A DNA stretch of 64,000 nucleotides from Scytalidium lignicola (taxonomy: Eukaryota; Ascomycota; Leotiomycetes). A program made the position numbers and the translations under genes. Below the pieces are notes generated by a model that saw only the letters and a program-made list of their open reading frames with translations, was not told the DNA's origin and did not search any database. The stretch lies in NCBI GenBank assembly GCA_002812745.2, contig NCSJ02000180.1, positions 1 through 64,000 on the forward strand, given 5' to 3'. Positions 22,511 through 34,647 of this stretch are shown piece by piece. Numbering within the stretch: the stretch's first letter is position 1; the number at the start of each line of letters is the position of its first letter.

Positions 22511-24084
22511 ATAATCATTAAATTAGACAGAATCAGTAAACTTTACAATAAGTTAAACGTATGAAAACACTATATACAACTACAGGTTTATAAAACTGAT
22601 TTCTTAACATTTTGCTAACAACAAATTGTTAGCTACAGTAGTGAAATAAGAGAACTGTTATAGCTTCAGGTATTTAATACACTTACATAACAAGCTATAG
22701 CAAAAGCCATATGAAGTTATAGAATCAGAGTCAGGGCAATTATCATACCTGTGAGACATTTTCACATGAAACGTACGTTTACAAGTGCGTATATGATATG
22801 GGTGTATTTCCCCAACTGTAGCTGTTATTAGCTAGTTGTTTTTGATAGTTGAAATTCATACTGTTCGCGTACGTACCAATGATAACAGTAGCCGTAGCCT
22901 GTTCAACAATAACCTTGTATATAATTTTGGCCTAACGAGCTGGTAAACCTGGCGCTCGAGGGGATAAGATTGTGTACTATTTATTTTTCATTCTTCTTAT
23001 CTTTTATTTTTACTGTCCTGTTTAATATCATTAAACATCCATTTTTACTCGTTGCAAGATGGTTTTATCAACGTAATTATGTCCCCTCAGCTAACACTTT
23101 TAGAAGAAATGGTAACTGGAGTAAGGGATAGAAGATGTAGTTAAACACGTTGAATAATCTCAAACTCAAGAGATTCCTAGAAAAAGCAGCAATAACAGCC
23201 GTATTAGCGAAAAGTATGTTCAAGCGTTCTGACAATCCTGTAACTCAAATATCAGCAGGTTCACCATAGATAAGACTTTTACGATAAGGGGCGCAAGAGG
23301 CTGAATGGATATCCCGTTGGGGCGGGGGCATTTGGACTGTGGACATTGACCGACCCTCGAGCGATACCTGATCACTTTCACATCCCGCGCACGATTTTAA
23401 CATCTATGTCAGAGCGACCTATTCCACACATACGACCAACTATATTAACAAACCTTCCCATCCACTGCAAACAGTTCTTCGTACATAACAGAGTGATGGT
23501 TGTCGCTTACGAGACACATCTACCCCTTCCAGAAAATGTCTTGTCCTTCTTCAACTTGACCCATAGAAATAAGGTCTATATCAGCACCTGGTAACTGTAA
23601 TCTCCAAACACAAAGCTATACTAGCCCCAAGAGCACATAATCGAGATAAGTGTTGTAGACTGTTAAGAGTATACAAGGTAAAGGTTTATTCAAGCTGACA
23701 CTAATAAGATTGAGGTTAGGAACTATAAGTTGACTTTGGGCCTGTTTAATGGGCTAGCGTGATAGGTAGATGGTAAGAACAACTGGAAGTCAATATTCCT
23801 GTATTTTACTTAGTAGTTTGCCAATTGTGGGGTTGTTAAAATGAATTCCCACAATTGGCTACAAATACGATCGACTCGTTTAGGATAAATGATTACAGAG
23901 GGATGTCACTTATGATGATATCTAAGACTACTACAGTAAGAACTAAATAGAAGTTGCTGCGCCGCGGCTGAAGACCGAGGATGTAATTAATAATTTATAT
24001 AAATTCCTGCGATCGTTTCAAAATATCGAGACAATCTCAGCACTCAGTATCTTCATTTCCCCCTACGTTGTACTCATCAACAAC
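22511..24084. other. Relic DNA without a clear gene
   Basis: AT content falls gradually to the right. An 82-codon open frame at 23346-23594 has no recognisable motif. There is a perfect 12-bp inverted repeat at 23820-23859, listed separately. Confidence 0.45.
23820..23859. other. Perfect 12-bp hairpin
   Basis: GCCAATTGTGGG at 23820-23831 is repeated inverted as CCCACAATTGGC at 23848-23859, with a 16-base loop. It lies about 225 bp before the broken sterol-dehydrogenase gene. It could be a regulatory palindrome or a transposon-derived end. Confidence 0.6.
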
Positions 24085-25161
24085 ATGGCATTGGAAAGCG
24101 ATCTAGGCGTCGTCCTTGTCGTTGGGGGCTGCGGGTACCTGGGCTCCAATCTGGCCAAACAATTGTGCTCCGAATCGACTTGCTCGTTATAAGTCGGAGT
24201 CCCACGCAAAACCTAAACCAGAATGTCATTTACCACGCGTGCGACATTGCCGATCGCAAACAATTATCTGCTCTACTCTCTAAAATCAAACCTAGAGTAA
24301 TCTTCTATACCGTGTCCCCAAGATTTACCGTATCGCTAAAACTCCTGCGCCAGACAAACGTTGATGGCACTCAAGCCCTGCTTTAAAGTGCAGCAGAGAC
24401 CCCGAGTGTCCAGGCAGTTGTATACACAAGCACTGACTGGGCATGTGTGGACGCTCCAGGTGTAGAATTGACTGAGGATCAAGCAGTGCTCTACACGTAA
24501 GACAGCCATATCAGCGAGTACGCAAAGACAAAGGCTATTGCTGATGCCGAGGTGCAAGCTGCCAACTCGCCGTCCAAATTTCTCACAGCAGTCCTTCGTA
24601 TCCCCGTTATTTATGGGGAGTATAACGAGCCGACGATCGGGACCTGGGTGAACCTAGTGAAGACGAAGCAGCATACTATGCAGATTGGAAATAGCAAGCG
24701 CCCCTTTGAATTCATATCCATTGAGAATGCTTACAATGCTCACATCTTGGCTGCGAAGGCGCTATTACGTGAGACCACAGACCCTCAAAATACTGAAGAC
24801 TCCCAGAAGGGTAAGGTCAATGGTGGGGCGNTTTTTCGTCTCGGATGGTGTTAGCCACCTTTATTTTAACTTCGCTCGCAAATTTTTTGCCTTTGCTGGA
24901 CACCCCGTTGTGAATAACGAAATAAAGGTTGTGCCGTATTGGGTAGCCTTGAGTATTGCAGCCTTAAGTGAGTTGGCTTATCTGATTTTTACGTTTGCAA
25001 CCAAATCCCCGAATATTAGGAAGCTCGGGATTGTGTATTTGGGCTGTGGGAGTGAGTGGGACATCACTAAGGCGAAGGAGAGGTTGGGACATGAGCCACT
25101 TGATAAGGTTACAGCATTGAAGAGGGTTACAGAAGCGGAAGCAAAACGCTTAGGAATATAA
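24085..25161 (+). pseudogene. Broken 3-beta-HSD / sterol C-4 dehydrogenase-like gene
   Basis: NAD(P)-dependent short-chain dehydrogenase of the 3-beta-hydroxysteroid dehydrogenase type, related to Erg26, which oxidises and decarboxylates C-4 of sterol intermediates. The N-terminus carries the Rossmann motif GGCGYLG, and the active-site YAKTK is present in the middle. The C-terminus has the family's FVSDGVS, PYWVALSIAALSELAY, and WDITKAKERLGHEPL. At least four lesions disable it: a frameshift near 24160-24190, an in-frame TAA at 24384-24386, a second TAA near 24498, and an N with a local frame slip at 24831. No splice pair explains the stops. The retained motifs suggest recent loss. Some lesions could be sequencing errors, but two separate stops make a true pseudogene more likely. 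Confidence 0.8.
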
Positions 25162-26643
25162 GGCCACTTACTTAGAAATATATGACTTTGCTGAAGGTGT
25201 CATTCAATAACTCCATGGTTAAATGGTAGTTAGATTTTATAGAGTTTGGGTTTAAGTTACGTCCTTTTCACGCTTTGGCAGTTATAATTAGTCAAAGGCG
25301 ATTAATTTTCATTAAAGGTTGAGAGCAGGATAGGCGGCATGCTTTTAATAGACAAATTTTGACTTGAATTCAAACCGATCCTATCCCTCTAGAAATCGAG
25401 GTTTTAATTCTGGAATCTAGGTTTCCAGGGACTAATTCCAGATCGGGTGCACCCGAGGAAATATGCTTAAAAGGAACTATTTCAGGAACTCGTTAGAGGT
25501 AAGATCTAGATGCTTGACCTTTTGTTTTCTCTAATAAAAATGCATAAAGTTAACTAATTAATAAATATATGTCTTAGTTTTTTTATTCTAAGCTGACGAA
25601 AATGATTAACCTGTTACAAATAGATCTCGGCTACCATTTTCTAATAGACTTGCAAAGTAATATTAGATTTCAGCTACTTCTAGCGTAACCATTAACTCAT
25701 TATCGTCAAACATACCTGATATTCTAGATCTGATGAACATTGCAATAAAATGCTCTTAAATAACATTAAGCTTAATATCCAAAAACAAAATGATAAAGCA
25801 TAGTCACATGCCAAGAAAAGTATATCCGTAACGGAAAGACATCATATCATAAATTATGGTTATTCCTGAAATTGAAATCATTGCATAAATCGCTAGATTC
25901 ATATTGTTTGATTGGTCCCGAATAAAGTTGTGGGTAAGGATTGAGAAATAAATACGAATACAAATTTGCTCCACGTGGTAGTGCCAAGGCTTAACTCGAA
26001 CGAGATTGCGGGACTACCTACCAAGAAACCTTCATCCTCCGTGCTACGTAGCATCAAGGTACCCCAGGACCCACCAACTCATTTGTGCGGAGGTACCCCG
26101 CACGGTCTAGTTGATCTCCCCCATTCTTGCTCCCCTGATTGTCCTTGTGTGAGGAGAAAGTGCACGGTGAGCTTATGATCAGTCCATACAATATGTTATC
26201 GAAGAAGATCATCCTGCGATGAATCGCTGTTAGGAACGTTTGCTAAGAACGCGAATAAAATTCTGAGCCGCTACGAGGAATTAAGCTTTTCGGTATAGCA
26301 GTCAAGAGGTCCAAGAAGGAAATCAAGAGATAGACAAAAGAAAAGTTGTAGTGCCGCATATCATTACTGTTTTCGTATTTTAATCCATGTAGGATGTGCA
26401 AGATGAAGCAAAAGCTTCCACGAATCACAACATACCCCAGCTACAAAGGGGAGATTCTCGGTGGAATGCTACTCCATTGACAACCCACAATATGTTGCTT
26501 GGGCAGCTTTGACTAAAACATGGAATATTTCTTCCTAGTATATATCAATAGAATCACCATGCATATCCCGCCTTTGCGACCCGCGATCACTTCCTTAACT
26601 TGCTTTCAAGGTCAACGCTGGTTAAGTGTACGACCAAGCTGCC
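25162..26643. other. AT-rich spacer
   Basis: No gene is supported. A 70-codon frame at 25966-26178 contains a Cys cluster (SPDCPCVRRKC) but no family signature, and I would not call it. Confidence 0.45.
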
Positions 26644-28853
26644 ATGCCTTCAAAGGTAGTATCTCCTTTACTTATGTTTACTCTCTTCTAACTTGAAGAA
26701 GGCTATATATTTGTACGGCATTGCGCCTTGTACAGGCGGGTTGGCTTTTGGCTATGTAAGTAACCTTTCCCTCAACTTGGGCTGCAGATGCCTAATGACT
26801 TGCAAAACAGGATACAGGATCCATGAGTAAGTTCAGCCACCGATGATATGCAATGGAATCCTAAGAAGATCATGAAGGTGGTATCCTGGCGATGCCTCAG
26901 TTCCTTGAATATTTCGACTACCCATCCAATTTCCGACAAGGTGGAATTACGGCATCAATCCAGGCTGGAGCTTTCGCGGGTTCGCTTTTGACGGGAGCAT
27001 TCCTTGCAGACAGATTTGGTAGGAAAAAGACAATTCTGCTTGGGTCTGCTCTCTTCACAGTTGGTTGCGCGGTAGCTTGCGCCGCCAATGGACTTGCTGC
27101 ACTAGTGGCTGGCCGTGTCATAAATGGATTAGGAAACGGTTGTCTTGCTATGATGGTTTGTTTTGTAATTGCTTTTCTACAATAGGTGTGCTAATCATTC
27201 TGAAAGGTGCCATTATACCAGAGTGAAATCGCCCCAAGAGAGTATTACTCCCTATCAACAGTTATGGTTGTCGTGCCGCTGACGAATGTGCTAGGGTTCG
27301 AGGACGTATCATCTCTGCGCAACAATGTTTCATCAATTTAGGAATTCTTGTCGCATTTTGGATTCAGTATGCATCAAGCTTCATTGAGGGTTCAGCTGCG
27401 TGGAGACTGCCCATGGGACTTCAAATGGTCGTAAGTTACCCTCAAAAAAGAAGAAATAGCAGAATACTCAGAGTCGCAAGGCTACCATAGCTTTACATAT
27501 CACTATGTACTTCCTACCAGAATCACCGCGTTGGCTGGTTGCACAGGACCGACACGAGGATGCCCTTCACGTATTAGCTAAAATACATGCTGGTGGAAAC
27601 ACTGAGGATCTATACGTGCAGGCCGAGCTCGCAGAAATCATATCAAAGATAAAGTTTGAGAAAGAGCACAAGTCCCCTTCCTATGTATCTCTTCTATTTG
27701 GAGAACACGCTCGCCGTATGTGGATTGGTATTGGTGTTGTAAGTTCATATAATGACTCTTTAAAGCTCTAGATTAGGCTAATCAAATGAATATAGCAATT
27801 CTGGCAACAAGTCACCGGTATCAATGTGTATGACTACATATTTCCTATTCTATTCGATTAATTTCTAACTTCAACTAGTATCATGTATTATGCTGTATTT
27901 CTGTTCCAGCAGGCTGGAGTCCAAGGCACTCAGGCTTCTTTGCTAGCGAATGGTATCCAAGGAGCGGTCCTCAACGTCATCACATGGATAAATATGTGGT
28001 ATATTGATTCTTGGGGGAGACGAAAGCCTATGGTCATCGGAGGCATAGGCATGGGTATTTCTATGTTGCTTATTGGAGTTATTATGGTTGCCAAGGGTAA
28101 GTAGACTCCACACTGTAAACTTGACCCATCAGTCTACTAATCTGGTTATTAGGTAATCCGGTATATGACTCTCTCACGAAGAAGACCAATTTCAACTTCA
28201 CAGATGAGTCAGCTTCACATGCTGCAATTGCGTTTGTTTATATCTATGTCTTCTGGTTTGCCTTGACCTGGGCTTGCGTTGCATGGGTCTACCCACCAGA
28301 GATCTTTGCCACAAACATGCGTAGCAAAGGTACTTCCATGACTTCAGCAACGAATTGGTTTGTGGTAAGTTTAGGCATTATCTTTAGCACTTTGATCTAG
28401 CTTATGACTGTATTAGAACTTCTGGTTCGCGTTATATATCCCAACCGCTATGAATAAGATCAGGTAAGTATTCTCACGCTCATAGAACTTGTGTAAAATA
28501 AAGCTAATTTAAATAGTTGGAAATTATATATAATATTTGCCGCTATCTGTTTCTTAATTTCCATCGTAGTCTATCTATTCTTCCCAGTATGCTGTTCCCA
28601 TTATTCATTTGTAGTAACGCAATCTAATAATATAAAACTACAGGAATCGGCCGGTAAGACCCTTGAAGAGATGGACTTCCTCTTTATTAAAGGTCGTACA
28701 CCATGGGTATTTATGGATCACGAAGCTACTAAGGTTGGAGCGTTGTTTGATCGTGATATGGCTCACGGAGAGGCACTTACAGCTTTCGATGAAAAGACAA
28801 TGGCTACTGGGCAAGTGGAACATGTTGGACATGTTGAAGCCGTTGATGTTTGA
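26644..28853 (+). CDS. MFS sugar transporter, 13 exons
   Basis: Major facilitator superfamily, sugar porter type: carries hexose or related sugars across the plasma membrane with 12 membrane helices. The short raw frames join into one protein of about 530 residues through 12 introns. Examples: the start MPSK joins KAIYLYGIAP; the junction near 26827-26878 gives TGSMSGILAMPQF; the intron at about 27242-27293 rebuilds the PRE-VRGRIIS motif; the one at about 27831 restores TGINVIMYYAV. Family signatures present are DRFGRKK, the PESPRWL motif after helix 6, QQVTGINVIMYYA, DSWGRRK and the C-terminal PESAGKTLEE. No stop or frameshift remains. It is intact although it sits between a pseudogene and decayed DNA. 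The exact sugar cannot be read from the sequence. Confidence 0.9.
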
Positions 28854-29360
28854 ACGCCTTTGTCAGTCGTTCTAAGTTGACAGTTGATGCTTAGGACAAA
28901 CCTGGGCAATTTGAGGTATTGTCGGAATGTTCTTTTTTCAAATAACCAGACATGCAGTTTCTATTCTGTACTTGCTCGCCATATATATAGCCAAATTAAC
29001 TAGCGGTTATATAACTAGCGGTTATATAACTAACGGATGCTCAACACAATAATTAGAGAGTGATTAACGTTATATGGTTTAATATTGTCATGATCGTGCT
29101 GATGCCGTATATTTGAGACAGAAAAAAGGCATCAAAACCACTGTCTGGTTGGCCAATGAGAAAAAGGAGGGTCGAGTTATGTACGGTGGCCATATCGAGA
29201 CCGACGGGCACCCTACTGGAATATGTCTGGGCTTTGAATCAAATGTCATATTCAATCTCACTCAATAACCTCCTGTAATCGAAGAGAGCGAATCAATTTA
29301 TATCACAGTACTAAATGCGCTGCCTAANTTTTTTTTGACCTGCTAACATTCATAGTTCGC
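28854..29360. other. Spacer with a short tandem repeat
   Basis: The 15-bp unit TAACTAGCGGTTATA is repeated almost three times at about 28997-29040. An N before a T homopolymer occurs at 29328. Fragmentary coding-like sequence (TVWLANEKKEGRVMYGG) at about 29135-29190 may be a lost upstream part of the next gene. Confidence 0.45.
28997..29040. repeat. 15-bp tandem repeat
   Basis: Two exact copies and one diverged copy of TAACTAGCGGTTATA lie in the 3' flank of the sugar transporter. Confidence 0.8.
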
Positions 29361-29951
29361 ATGCGACAGCGAAGCCAATTGACACAATATAATGTCTTCC
29401 GCTTGGAACTTCACCGCGACGCGCTGAGCAACTTTGTCAACCAGCTCATTTCCCGTCAATCGCAGTGGATTAAACCTTACCTTCCACACCACTATTCTCT
29501 ACCTGATACCATCATAATTAAGACTCGAAAGCAGGGAGCGGAGGAAGAGTTCGACATCGAGAAGGCCATGTATCAAATGATGAGGGCCTTGCAAGGGCCG
29601 AAGATACCAGTTTACTATGGGGAAACAAAACATAATGGAGTCCCAGCCCTGATTATTTCAGATGTTGGCGGGGTACCTCTTAATGACAGAAACCTGAAAC
29701 TGGACGAAGACGAGCTAAAAGAGAAGTTGGAGGATGTTTATCGAGCGACATTCGAATATGGAGTGTGTCAAACGGATTCAAAGTTGGATAATTTTCATTG
29801 GGTTAATAGTACAATTATTGCCTTACACGTAGATTTAGGGCGTTTCGAGTGGATTGAGCCAGAAGATCGTGATATGGTGTTAAAATCAGAGACATCATAT
29901 CTTCTAAAACGATACAAAGATCACCAAGAGTCCCTTCCTGACGAATGCTGA
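29361..29951 (+). CDS. Kinase-like (APH/protein-kinase fold) ORF, probably partial
   Basis: The frame gives 196 residues resembling the C-lobe of fungal kinase-like proteins. A strand that looks like the hinge (PALIISDVGGVPL) is followed by a helix and then VCQTDSKLDNFHWV, a catalytic-loop pattern with Asp and Asn in the right order. The stretch IIALHVDLGRFEW stands where the DFG segment should be. The ATP-binding glycine loop is not visible, and the protein starts with a run that does not look like a true N-terminus. An N in a T homopolymer at 29328 sits just upstream, so the 5' end may be misassembled. It may be a pseudokinase or a truncated copy. No substrate can be named. Confidence 0.5.
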   Translation: MRQRSQLTQYNVFRLELHRDALSNFVNQLISRQSQWIKPYLPHHYSLPDTIIIKTRKQGAEEEFDIEKAMYQMMRALQGPKIPVYYGETKHNGVPALIISDVGGVPLNDRNLKLDEDELKEKLEDVYRATFEYGVCQTDSKLDNFHWVNSTIIALHVDLGRFEWIEPEDRDMVLKSETSYLLKRYKDHQESLPDEC

Positions 29952-30514
29952 AAGGGTTCGCAAAGTAACGATGTCGTCTTATTAATAATCCAAAACGGTT
30001 TGCTNAAAAAAGGTATAAGTCTCGATTAACTGGCAATATCGTGGACGATCGAGAACATGAGTGTCTGAATAGTACTATGCGCGAGTCATGTTGGAGACGA
30101 GATAATATGCTAAATATTTGAGAAGCTCAAACTGTAGTTAGCTTAACTCAGACTGAAATCTAGATTCGGATTTTGTTAGACTTACTCAACCAAGGTAAAT
30201 AATTTTAAATTTTAAACACCTAGATTTACGTAAATACTACTATGCCGCTCTTTACTTTGGGATTAACAGAACTTGACTCTTAATGTTCTTCCCCTCTAAG
30301 ATACCTAACATTTGATTTTAGTAGTTTCGGTAAAGTTGAACCACAGAATGTCCAGAACGGGATATCAGAATTGAGAATTATCACTATAAATTCATATTCA
30401 TGTAAACTGCTATTGATTATATGGAAAGCAGTTTGTGGTCTTCAAAATTACTGGTAACATTTATGTGTGGTTAATATATGAGCAAGGAGAATATTTTAAC
30501 TGACAAAGAAGAGC
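29952..30514. other. AT-rich spacer
   Basis: Nothing coding is seen. It contains an N before an A homopolymer at 30005. Confidence 0.4.
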
Positions 30515-30931
30515 CTACCGATATATTGTTATAGCGACCGAGTATAGGTTTATCTCTCCAATCTCTCCGTCTATAAGAAATTTCCATCCCGTAACACTGA
30601 TTCCTCCCAAGACAGCAAAAATGAAGCCCCATTTAGAAAAAGCGATCGCAAGGACGAAGACTAGATTAACTAGAGTTGTACTTAGGTGGAACAAAGGTCT
30701 GAAAGTAATCAAAGCAATCCATATACTACCAAAGAAAATCACAGCTGTGAGAGCGTAGCGAGTAAGATCCGAGCTTGAAGTATACTGAGGTATAGTTTTC
30801 AGGAATGAGAAGTAAGTCTTATCACTTTCAGTGACCAGAAAGAGAGCTTTCAAAACTGGGAAATAGTCCCACAGTTTCTGGAGGTAAGGTATGGGTTGGA
30901 AGAAAATAGTTAATAGTCCGAGGAGTTCCAT
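30515..30931 (-). CDS. Small membrane protein, unknown
   Basis: An ATG at 30931 opens 138 residues with no stop. Two strong hydrophobic segments are seen (YALTAVIFFGSIWIALITF and TLVNLVFVLAIAF followed by GFIFAVLGGISVTG), plus a weaker one at the N-terminus. I do not recognise a family. It stands alone in AT-rich DNA, so it could be a chance frame or a degenerate gene. Its membrane-like pattern is the only support. Confidence 0.35.
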   Translation of the reverse strand: MELLGLLTIFFQPIPYLQKLWDYFPVLKALFLVTESDKTYFSFLKTIPQYTSSSDLTRYALTAVIFFGSIWIALITFRPLFHLSTTLVNLVFVLAIAFSKWGFIFAVLGGISVTGWKFLIDGEIGEINLYSVAITIYR

Positions 30932-32075
30932 TTTATGTTATAGCCGCCGTCAAAAAATAAGATGAGCGAAAAAGAATATTTCTTTGCGATTTAAGGTAAT
31001 CAGTTCAATGTTTATTCTCTTCAAAGTGAAGATAACGCGATTCGGAGGTTTAAAGGTCAAAAGGAAGCCCGGAAAGAATATGGACTATTTAACCTTGGAG
31101 GTGAGCAAAACTATGTGTAAAGGACAAAGGAGATGACATACGTAATACAAAGGCCATCTGTAGTATAGAAGAGAGGAGCTATTGTTGACAAATTCCCGGA
31201 ATGGGCTAGAGCACATACAAAATCTTTTGTGCTTCTACGTATGCTGCTTCTTTTAGTTTAGTAGGCCTAATTCCGGTCCAGTGTCTTCTTTGTAGGGAAA
31301 GAATATGCAGATTCCTTTAACAGGTGATTGTCACACGCCAATCCTGGCGTGGAGAAAATCCGCTTTTGTTTGGAAAGATGAGCAGAGCTGCTTTACCAGC
31401 TGTTTTGGGTGAGTCAAAGTAAGCAAGAGTGAGCCTAAGATGAGAGCCATAGTGAGTAGGCTAACTTTGAAAACGACCAATTTGGGATACTCGACTAAAA
31501 CTGCCGCTAGCTAAATTTAGGAAAAGCTAGTCTAAGATTCTCTTAGAGCCAATTCTGGATCTTTAAGAACTGTATAAAAGGGGAGTAACCCTCCCATTCT
31601 ATGAAGACAGTGCTATAAGGCTGTTAAATACTGACAATTGACTAGACGTTGTAAATTCCTTAGCTTACTATATAATGACGTAGACCCCTTATATATACTT
31701 CAAAATAAAGTAACCCGAATTGTAGAACTATAATTTGTATGGCATTCGATTGAAGTACATGGACTAGGCACATTACAACTTGGAGTGCACTAGCATTCAA
31801 TACTAAAATATGAACTACTGTGGCTTATAGTACACCATTCCGGACTACCCCGATCTGATGTATACAGATTCGACACAGGAAAACTTGAAGTGTGTTGACT
31901 TTTACTATAAAAATCCAAGGTATTATATACTATTTTATACTTAAACACAATATTCAAGGGCAGTAATCACCAAAATTAGCCGGCCAAGTTGCTGTTTTAT
32001 ACAACTATTGTCCCAATTTGGCGATATATTTCGTGCTCACAACTTGTATTTATTTCTATATTGGTAGAAAGATAT
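30932..32075. other. AT-rich spacer
   Basis: No gene, RNA or repeat is recognised. Confidence 0.4.
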
Positions 32076-34647
32076 TTACTCTTGTCTGTGCCTTGAACTG
32101 ATTTCTCTTTCCAACATCTTAACCCCGTCAAACTTAGTCTTCCAGGGTTCTTGTGCGATGAATAGTTCATTTTCAAAGTGAAGTGACTCCATAATAGGCT
32201 CATTATGCATAAAATTATCTATCACATCAGACTGGGGCTGGTCTAACTCAGAATCACTCGGATGAGGCGAGCCAAGGTCGTTTTGTTGTGGGTTACTGGG
32301 AAGCATCTCAGTTAAATTGGACCCAGTATGACTTCCAATTTCAAGCCATGGATCCAAAATCTCGCCTTCTTGCAAGGGATTGAGATTGTACCCAAAGAAC
32401 GGGTCATCTTGTCTTTCCCCAGTCCCAAACTCCGTAAGATTGGCTTGAGATTGAGTTGAAGGGGAATCACTTTGAGCAGTTCCATAATTTTGAAGGAAGG
32501 GTGGGTTGAACATGGACACATCGATGGGAAAGTCCATTAAGTCAGTTGGATGAATGACCAGATTACGTCTGAAGGTTCGGGCTCGATTGATGGATTCCAA
32601 TCAACCCCTTCACAAAACGGGACGGTAGGTTGAGATGGATATCCTGCTTGCACGTGCTCGATTGTCGAATAGTCCTCTTCATCAACAATGACTCGGTGAG
32701 ACCTATTCTCTACAAACGGCGTTCTCATGATAGAGTCCGGATTTTCACTCTCCCGAAAATTCTGTTGAAAGTCATTCTGATGCCTCTGTGTACTAGATGA
32801 AAGACTGCCGCTAGCATTCATCCTGCTAATATTTGTTGAAATGACTCCTGCCGCAGCCAAGGCCACTCTGAGAGCATGTAAATAACGCCGGTGGGTGTTG
32901 TCATCAGGTTGAATGGTTCCTTCCTGTTTATCCAATTCTATGGAGTTTTCGAAGGTGGAGACGATGGACTCAAAATCCAGTTGGGGTGGAGTAACGGTAG
33001 ACTGGTGTATATCATTCCCTTCAATTAATAAATCAGCCACCACAAGACTTGTGTTTTTGGTTAATTCACCTACAAGGGTTGGAAGGTGGTGAAAGATGTG
33101 GAAAGATAATTCTCCAAATATCAAACCATTTGTCAATGTCGTGTTTCCTTTTCTCGGTAAGGCTCATTCCTCTTTTAGCTCTGAGTATATCCTCAATTTT
33201 AGCCCATTGACTATCATCAATGCCTTCCTTCAAGGCTGACGATTTCTTAGGGCATATCTCCGAACGCTGGTGTACTTGAAGTTCGTCAATATCCTTAAAT
33301 ATGCTGTAACATTTGACGCATTGAAATGGTCTATGCGAAGCTTTGAAATGATCTCTCGGTGACTATCAGTTTCAAGAACTGTCAAAATCAAGGGGTAGCC
33401 ATACTTGATTCTACGTAACTCGGTTGGACCAGGACCAATGCAGGTACGATATTTTACATCAGTCCAGGGCCCATATTTCCAGGATTGAATTTGTGGAAAT
33501 GACATGCAAATGTAGATTTCCGTTTCCGTCGTTGCAAACCGTCTAGCTCGCTGATGTTGGGCGGGTCGCGCTTCGGTATTTTTGATTCCTCATCCCTCTG
33601 TCCTTCAGACTCGTTGGACTCTCTTCCTCGTTTTTGTGGTCGCATAGCACAAGGACTGACGCTTGATGATGATGAGTGTGATGCTGTTCCCGAACTCCCT
33701 TGACCTGATCCACTAGACGTTTCGGCATGAGATGTTGCGAAAGTACTACCCGCCAGGCTTGGAACTGGTCCACTTGACATCCCTTCATGTAAACCTATGC
33801 AGCTGCCACCGACCGGATCGTGGTCAAGATTCACGCATCTATGAATTTCTGGAATCAAGCGGGCGGCTAGGTCCAAGTGGTTATGGAGGATACGAAGAAG
33901 ATCACCGTCCAAGATCAGCATAACCTTCTCCTGCTCGGATACAGGTTCAACGTCAATGTTTTCAACCTCGGCTTGAGAATCATAGTTATCCAGGTCGGTT
34001 ACACTACTTGCATAATCACTATTTGTTTCATTGAAACTCGAAGATTTGGAATGCAAATGATGATGAGTTCGATGGTGAGGACATTGTAGTAAATTCAAAT
34101 TGGACAGCTGTAGGTGGAAAGGTTGCTTCCACGGTTAGCACTGAAGGGTCAATGCTCAAACGACCATTTTCCGATAGCTTCGAATATTCTGCACCTCTGA
34201 AATCTTGTGAGTACCAAAATAGTTCAATTGCAGACACGAGAGAATGTTTTAGACTCACTGCAAGGATTTTATGGGCAGCGGATCGCCAACTCCAACCGAT
34301 CGCCCTTGGTATCTCGCTCCTCGACTTTCCAAGGAATTTTGCTCGATTTCCGATGGTGAGCTCGAAGTGGAGTTGATGGTGTCTTTGATAGGTATTCCCA
34401 TTCTTTCAATGGGATACTTGGCCCCCTCAACATGGCAGTTTTGGCAGCGCTGATGTTGGCATCCTAGACAATGTTCATTAAAAGGACCCATTGCCCCAAA
34501 ATTGCAATTGTCGCAGAACCAGAGTGACTGCCATTCCAATTTCCCGTTCTGTTCGGAAAATTCCTTGGTGGGTTTGAACTCTCGTTTCCAGGAGGGGTGA
34601 TAACGTCTACTTTTTGAAGATTCCACGGGTTTGTTAGCCGTACCCAT
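32076..34647 (-). pseudogene. Zinc-finger protein gene with at least one frameshift
   Basis: The N-terminal exon (34255-34647) has a zinc-ribbon-like motif, WFCDNCNFGAMGPFNEHC then LGCQHQRCQNC. A Ser/Pro-rich middle follows (about 33500-34090), then a conserved fungal C2H2 region: FACHFHKFNP, KYRTCIGPG, ELRRIK, PFQCVKCYSIF ... LQVHQRSEIC and WFDIWRIIFP. The tail is acidic and Asn/Ser-rich. Introns explain several junctions: 34201-34256 (approximately), one ending just before the PFQC finger, and a 55-nt intron at about 33018-33072. Between FACHFHKFNP and KYGPWTDVKYRTC, however, the frame changes by one with no AG acceptor available, so one base appears to be lost near 33455-33490. The junction into the last frame (about 32540) is also unresolved. 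A nuclear regulatory role is likely for the family, not shown here. Confidence 0.6.

Noticed and set aside
25205..25275. Possible tRNA
   Set aside because: A TGGTTAAATGG stretch resembles an A box, but there is no matching B box and no acceptor stem pairing that I can see.
27180..27310. Frameshift in the sugar transporter
   Set aside because: The apparent break is an intron starting GTATTAC and ending GCTAG, and splicing gives the PRE-VRGRI motif.
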